Below are positions 60,684 to 64,000 of a stretch of DNA of 64,000 nt, piece after piece (positions within the stretch are counted from its first letter, which is position 1; each line of letters starts with the position of its first letter). A model generated the notes under the pieces. That model ran no database searches. It worked only from the letters and a program-made list of their open reading frames with translations, and was not told where the DNA came from. A program made the translations under genes and the position numbers. This DNA is from Strongylocentrotus purpuratus (taxonomy: Eukaryota > Echinodermata > Echinoidea > Camarodonta > Strongylocentrotidae): the NCBI RefSeq assembly GCF_000002235.5, contig NW_022145610.1, positions 31,118,306-31,182,305 of the forward strand, in the 5' to 3' direction.

Positions 60684-61436
60684 AATTTACATACTCTAAG
60701 AAATTATTTAGATGAGAGCAATAATTAACGTAGCTTTAAGTTCATTTTTCCTCACAAATGTCTTCAACGCAAATATATGCTTGACTACATTATCGCCAAG
60801 CTACCTCTTAAACAAAATATGTATTCAAACAAGACTTGTTTATGTATCATTGACATTGAAAACCATACTTTTCGCGTTGAGTAGGCATGTAGGCTACCAG
60901 GGATCTGGTCTACATCCAAACTACCTCTTTAGCAACAGTATTCAAATAAGACTGTTTTGTGGGTCGAAAAATCATACATTTTGCGTTGAGTACACTAGGG
61001 AACTGGTCTATAGCTAAAGGAAATATTTCTTTATTTATTCATTCAACTATCAATTAAACTATGGTGAATATGCTTACATTGAACGGAAAATATTTATCCA
61101 TTCAATTTTATTTTTAAGAAAAAAAATACTCTCAACGTTTCAGGTAAAATGTTACAGATAAAAATGTGAAATGTCAGAAGTTATTTTTTTTTTTAACTTT
61201 GGCATTTTTACCACTTATTATTTACATCTGGCATTTTTACCTCTGACATTTCTATCTGTGATGTTTATCTCTGACATTTTTCATCTGAAATTTGCACACG
61301 AAACCATATAGTTTTGTCATCATTGTTTGTGTTATAATAATGATGTAAAATATAGCAGTTATACATGTACAACACACTATCTATTTACTCTTTCCTTGAT
61401 TGCTTTAGCTATTTACTTCTTTGATATACCAATGTT

Positions 61437-61984
61437 TTAAAGGGAAAGTCCACCCCAAAAATAAGTTTGTTTCGATAGAGGCAGAATAATATGAAAATCA
61501 GGTGAGTGAAAGTTTGAAAAAATTCTGAATGAAAATAAGAAAGTTATGAATTATTGAAGTTGTGATCAATCAAATACAAATTGGCAACTCTGTGACGTAT
61601 TATACGAGCTCTCATTCATTTGCTTTGTGCATAATATTCCATAAAATCATGTTTTCTTCGTTATTGATGACGGAATATATATTTGTTCCTTGCAGGGGGA
61701 GTATAGAAACATATTTGCAATTATTATATTTAGGGTGCATGTATGGTTGAAATTTTTCTTGAGGGAAAATGAAAATTTTAGATTTTTTTAGTACTAAGCA
61801 AATGGAAGTTGAGCTCGCATTTTACGTCATAGAGTTGCCAATTTGTGTTTGATTGATCACAACTTAAAAAATCCTAACTTCCTTATTTTTAATCGGAATT
61901 TGCTCAAACTTTCACTGACTTGTTTCTCTCATTTTTCTACTCCTATTAAAACTAACTTAATTTCAGGGTGGACTTTCCCTTTAA
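61437..61984. mobile_element. 548-bp TTAA MITE with AGGGAAAGTCCACCC ends and long arms
   Basis: TTAAAGGGAAAGTCCACCC at the left and GGGTGGACTTTCCCTTTAA at the right. Arms of about 180-230 bp pair imperfectly, including TTGTGATCAATCAAATACAA, AATTGGCAACTCTGTGACGT and their complements. Confidence 0.9.
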
Positions 61985-62144
61985 GCATGACCTAGTAAAT
62001 ACCCAAATTATTTACGCATTTTCTTATGTAAAGTAAGAGTAATTGTGTCATTGGTTCAATGTAATAGCTGTGGTATTTTTTATTATGTTAGTTTGTTTTT
62101 AATTATTATTTTCAAGTTACACAAATATTGCATGTAATCTGTGC

Positions 62145-62150
62145 AATAAA
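62145..62150 (+). terminator. Possible polyadenylation signal downstream of the lipoxygenase
   Basis: AATAAA, about 1.8 kb past the stop. Whether the transcript reaches this point is unknown. Confidence 0.25.
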
Positions 62151-62159
62151 TGAACGAAG

Positions 62160-63060
62160 ATAAGTATGTCGTAAAGTTGTGAAAACATAATCATGTATCT
62201 TTCCATAAATCATTTTTTTGACCAAACATTGGTAAGATAATATACTCAAATTGTATATAATGTATTATAAATAAGGATAAAGTGCTATGTTTTCAACTTG
62301 CAGGTTTCCACAAAGGACCGTTGTAAATATACAAAATAGATGATAAACATGTTTACATAATTATGTAAAATTTCGTTCAAATCAAGTGATAAAAATCGTT
62401 CTTTGATGTACATCGCAGTATGAAGATATAACATAATCAGCTGTGCATCAAAATATAAAACAAACAAAGCCATGAATCAATCGTATATTTTATCTAAGGT
62501 CTTAACCATTAAAACAAGTCGCCTCTCTCTCTTTCTCCTTCTCAATTGTTTCACCGCCGTGAAAAGGGATACGAGCAAACTTTCAATACATTTGCTCTTA
62601 TTCTTATCCAATCAAATCAAATGCACAAAGCATTTGGTAAAACATAGCATTTTTCCAGGAGGTATACAAAGCATTTTATTCTTTTCCTCACGAAAAAAAT
62701 AGGGCACGTTTAGTCTTAATCAGTTCCATAATGACCAGGACCCCGTAACACAAAGGTTTGCAATACATTTATTTTTTCTTCTTCATATTTTATCATATTT
62801 CGATGATTCCTCTTATTTGTTGTTATTATTACTGTATTGAATTTACCGTTTATAACACCATTGTAGATATGCTCATGGGTTTTTCAAGACCAAGGTTTAA
62901 ACAGTAAATTAAAACTGATCATGCTATCCTGAATACTATGTTTGCTTAACAATAAAAACGATATACTACGGATTTGCGATTGATATTGATTTTACTTGCA
63001 CGAAGTTTTTATCCAGTATTGTACATACATCCGCACCGCACCAGTGCACCTCACCAATAC
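62160..63060. other. Intergenic segment, nothing recognised
   Basis: AT-rich DNA with short ORFs lacking family features. Confidence 0.4.
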
Positions 63061-63065
63061 TACAC

Positions 63066-63199
63066 AGAAGAAGAAGAAGAAGAAGAAGAAGAAGAAGAAG
63101 AAGAAGAAGAAGAAGAAGAAGAAGAAGGAGAAGAAGAATGAGAAGGAGAAGGAAAAGGAGAAGGAGAAGGAGAAGGAGAAGGAGAAGAAGAAGAAGAAG

Positions 63200-63229
<30 letters not shown>
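63066..63229. repeat. GAA trinucleotide repeat with GGAGAA variants
   Basis: About 160 bp of (GAA)n with a central block of GGAGAA hexamers. The Lys/Glu and Ser ORFs across it are artefacts. Confidence 0.95.
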
Positions 63230-63231
<2 letters not shown>

Positions 63232-63360
63232 CGTTCAGTCATACTACTTCCTACTTTCAAGGTTTGGAACAACTTTAGAATATCCCACCACTAAAATTGA
63301 CAATAGGCTCGTAGGGTACCAACAAATTCACCGATGAAGCTAAATCTCGAGACTCGAGAC

Positions 63361-63409
63361 ACTAAACCTAATCCTAACCCTAACTCTAACCCTAAACCCT
63401 AACCCTAGG
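63361..63409. repeat. Short interstitial telomere-like tract
   Basis: CTAAACCTAATCCTAACCCT, then AACTCTAACCCTAAACCCTA and ACCCTA. Degenerate CCCTAA units, about 8. Confidence 0.75.
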
Positions 63410-63747
63410 TCTTACATTAACCCTATTGGTGGGGTATTCTAAAGTTAAGCCCAAAGGTTGGTGCATGGGCTAGATGGGATAAAATCATTGTGATATATCT
63501 ATAGGTGAAACAGCTACGGTCAGGATGATAACCTCTTTGTCGATGAGTTAGTTTGTATAATTAACTTCGAGGGGTCAAATTTTGTGGATAGAATGTGGTG
63601 ACTATTTCGGGAGAGGCCCCCAGACTAACACATTAGTAATTCGCTTTGTGTTAACATCAAATTCTGAGGATAAGTCTATAGCGCCATCTATAGCTAAATT
63701 ACATAAATTATCCATCCTCTCCTTTTCTCTCTCTCTATCTTATGCTA

Positions 63748-64000
63748 GGAGTCCACTGGGCCGGCGCCAGTTGGCGCCAGTTTGCGCCAATGCAATTTAC
63801 TGTGGCGCCTAGTGTCGCCAATAAGGTGCCTAGTGGCGTGTAGTGGCTCAAACTGCCTCCCAACTGGCTCGTGGTGGCGCATAACGGCACCAAATTTGAA
63901 TGTGGCGGCAAGAAAATTTCAAAATGTTTGAAATTTTCGTCGCGCCACTTGCATCGAACAATCAGCGCCAAGTGTCCGCCAAGTGGCACCAAATGGCGCG
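63748..64000. mobile_element. GC-rich palindromic GGCGCC element, cut by window end
   Basis: AGTCCACTGGGCCGGCGCCA opens a stretch with more than ten GGCGC/GCGCC words. A near-perfect palindrome at 63902-63948 (GTGGCGGCAAGAAAATTTCA, loop ATG, complement) marks its likely centre. Probably a foldback element; the right end is outside the window. Confidence 0.5.

Noticed and set aside
1..64000. A CRISPR array, operon or prokaryotic mobile island
   Set aside because: The DNA is clearly eukaryotic: spliced exons, SINEs, LINEs and MITEs; the tandem arrays lack spacer-repeat structure.

Overview
The window is AT-rich, intron-rich animal DNA. The gene families and repeats point to a marine deuterostome, most likely an echinoderm (sea urchin). 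The evidence is an invertebrate betaglycan-type receptor, an animal lipoxygenase with a PLAT domain, a non-LTR retrotransposon carrying a 2A ribosome-skipping motif (a trait reported from sea urchin elements), tRNA-derived SINEs, and many short TTAA-flanked inverted-repeat elements. The species assignment is inference; no search was possible.

Layout. (1) About 1-36,056, minus strand: the 5' part of a TGF-beta type III receptor (betaglycan, TGFBR3) homologue. Seven coding exons were reconstructed by splice sites and reading phase: signal peptide, two orphan-like domains, then the first half of a ZP domain. The rest of the ZP domain, the membrane span and the tail lie beyond base 1. The intron between exons 3 and 4 is about 24 kb and repeat-filled. 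The intron between exons 5 and 6 holds an intact 1175-residue LINE ORF on the opposite strand, with a PHD finger, an AP endonuclease, a reverse transcriptase and a 2A motif. (2) 36-43.9 kb: intergenic DNA with several MITEs and a 0.9-kb foldback element. (3) 43.9-45.8 kb, plus strand: a predicted three-exon gene for a 70-residue secreted, very basic peptide precursor, not recognised. (4) 49.0-60.3 kb, plus strand: a complete 12-exon lipoxygenase (674 residues, 5-LOX-like) with all iron ligands and a possible N-terminal acylation signal. (5) 60.3-64 kb: lipoxygenase 3' flank with a TTAA MITE, a GAA microsatellite, a short telomere-like tract and a GC-rich palindromic element cut by the window end.

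The genes do not form an obvious pathway; they are ordinary neighbours. The most notable observations are the 2A motif in an apparently intact LINE, the duplicated two-exon module in the betaglycan homologue with matching intron phases, the small basic secreted peptide gene, the acylation-type N-terminus on the lipoxygenase, a transposon pair with 6-bp target duplications, and one MITE nested in another. Exon borders were derived by eye from GT/AG sites, phase continuity and similarity to recalled family sequences, so single-base shifts are possible. Regions not listed as genes showed no convincing coding exon.
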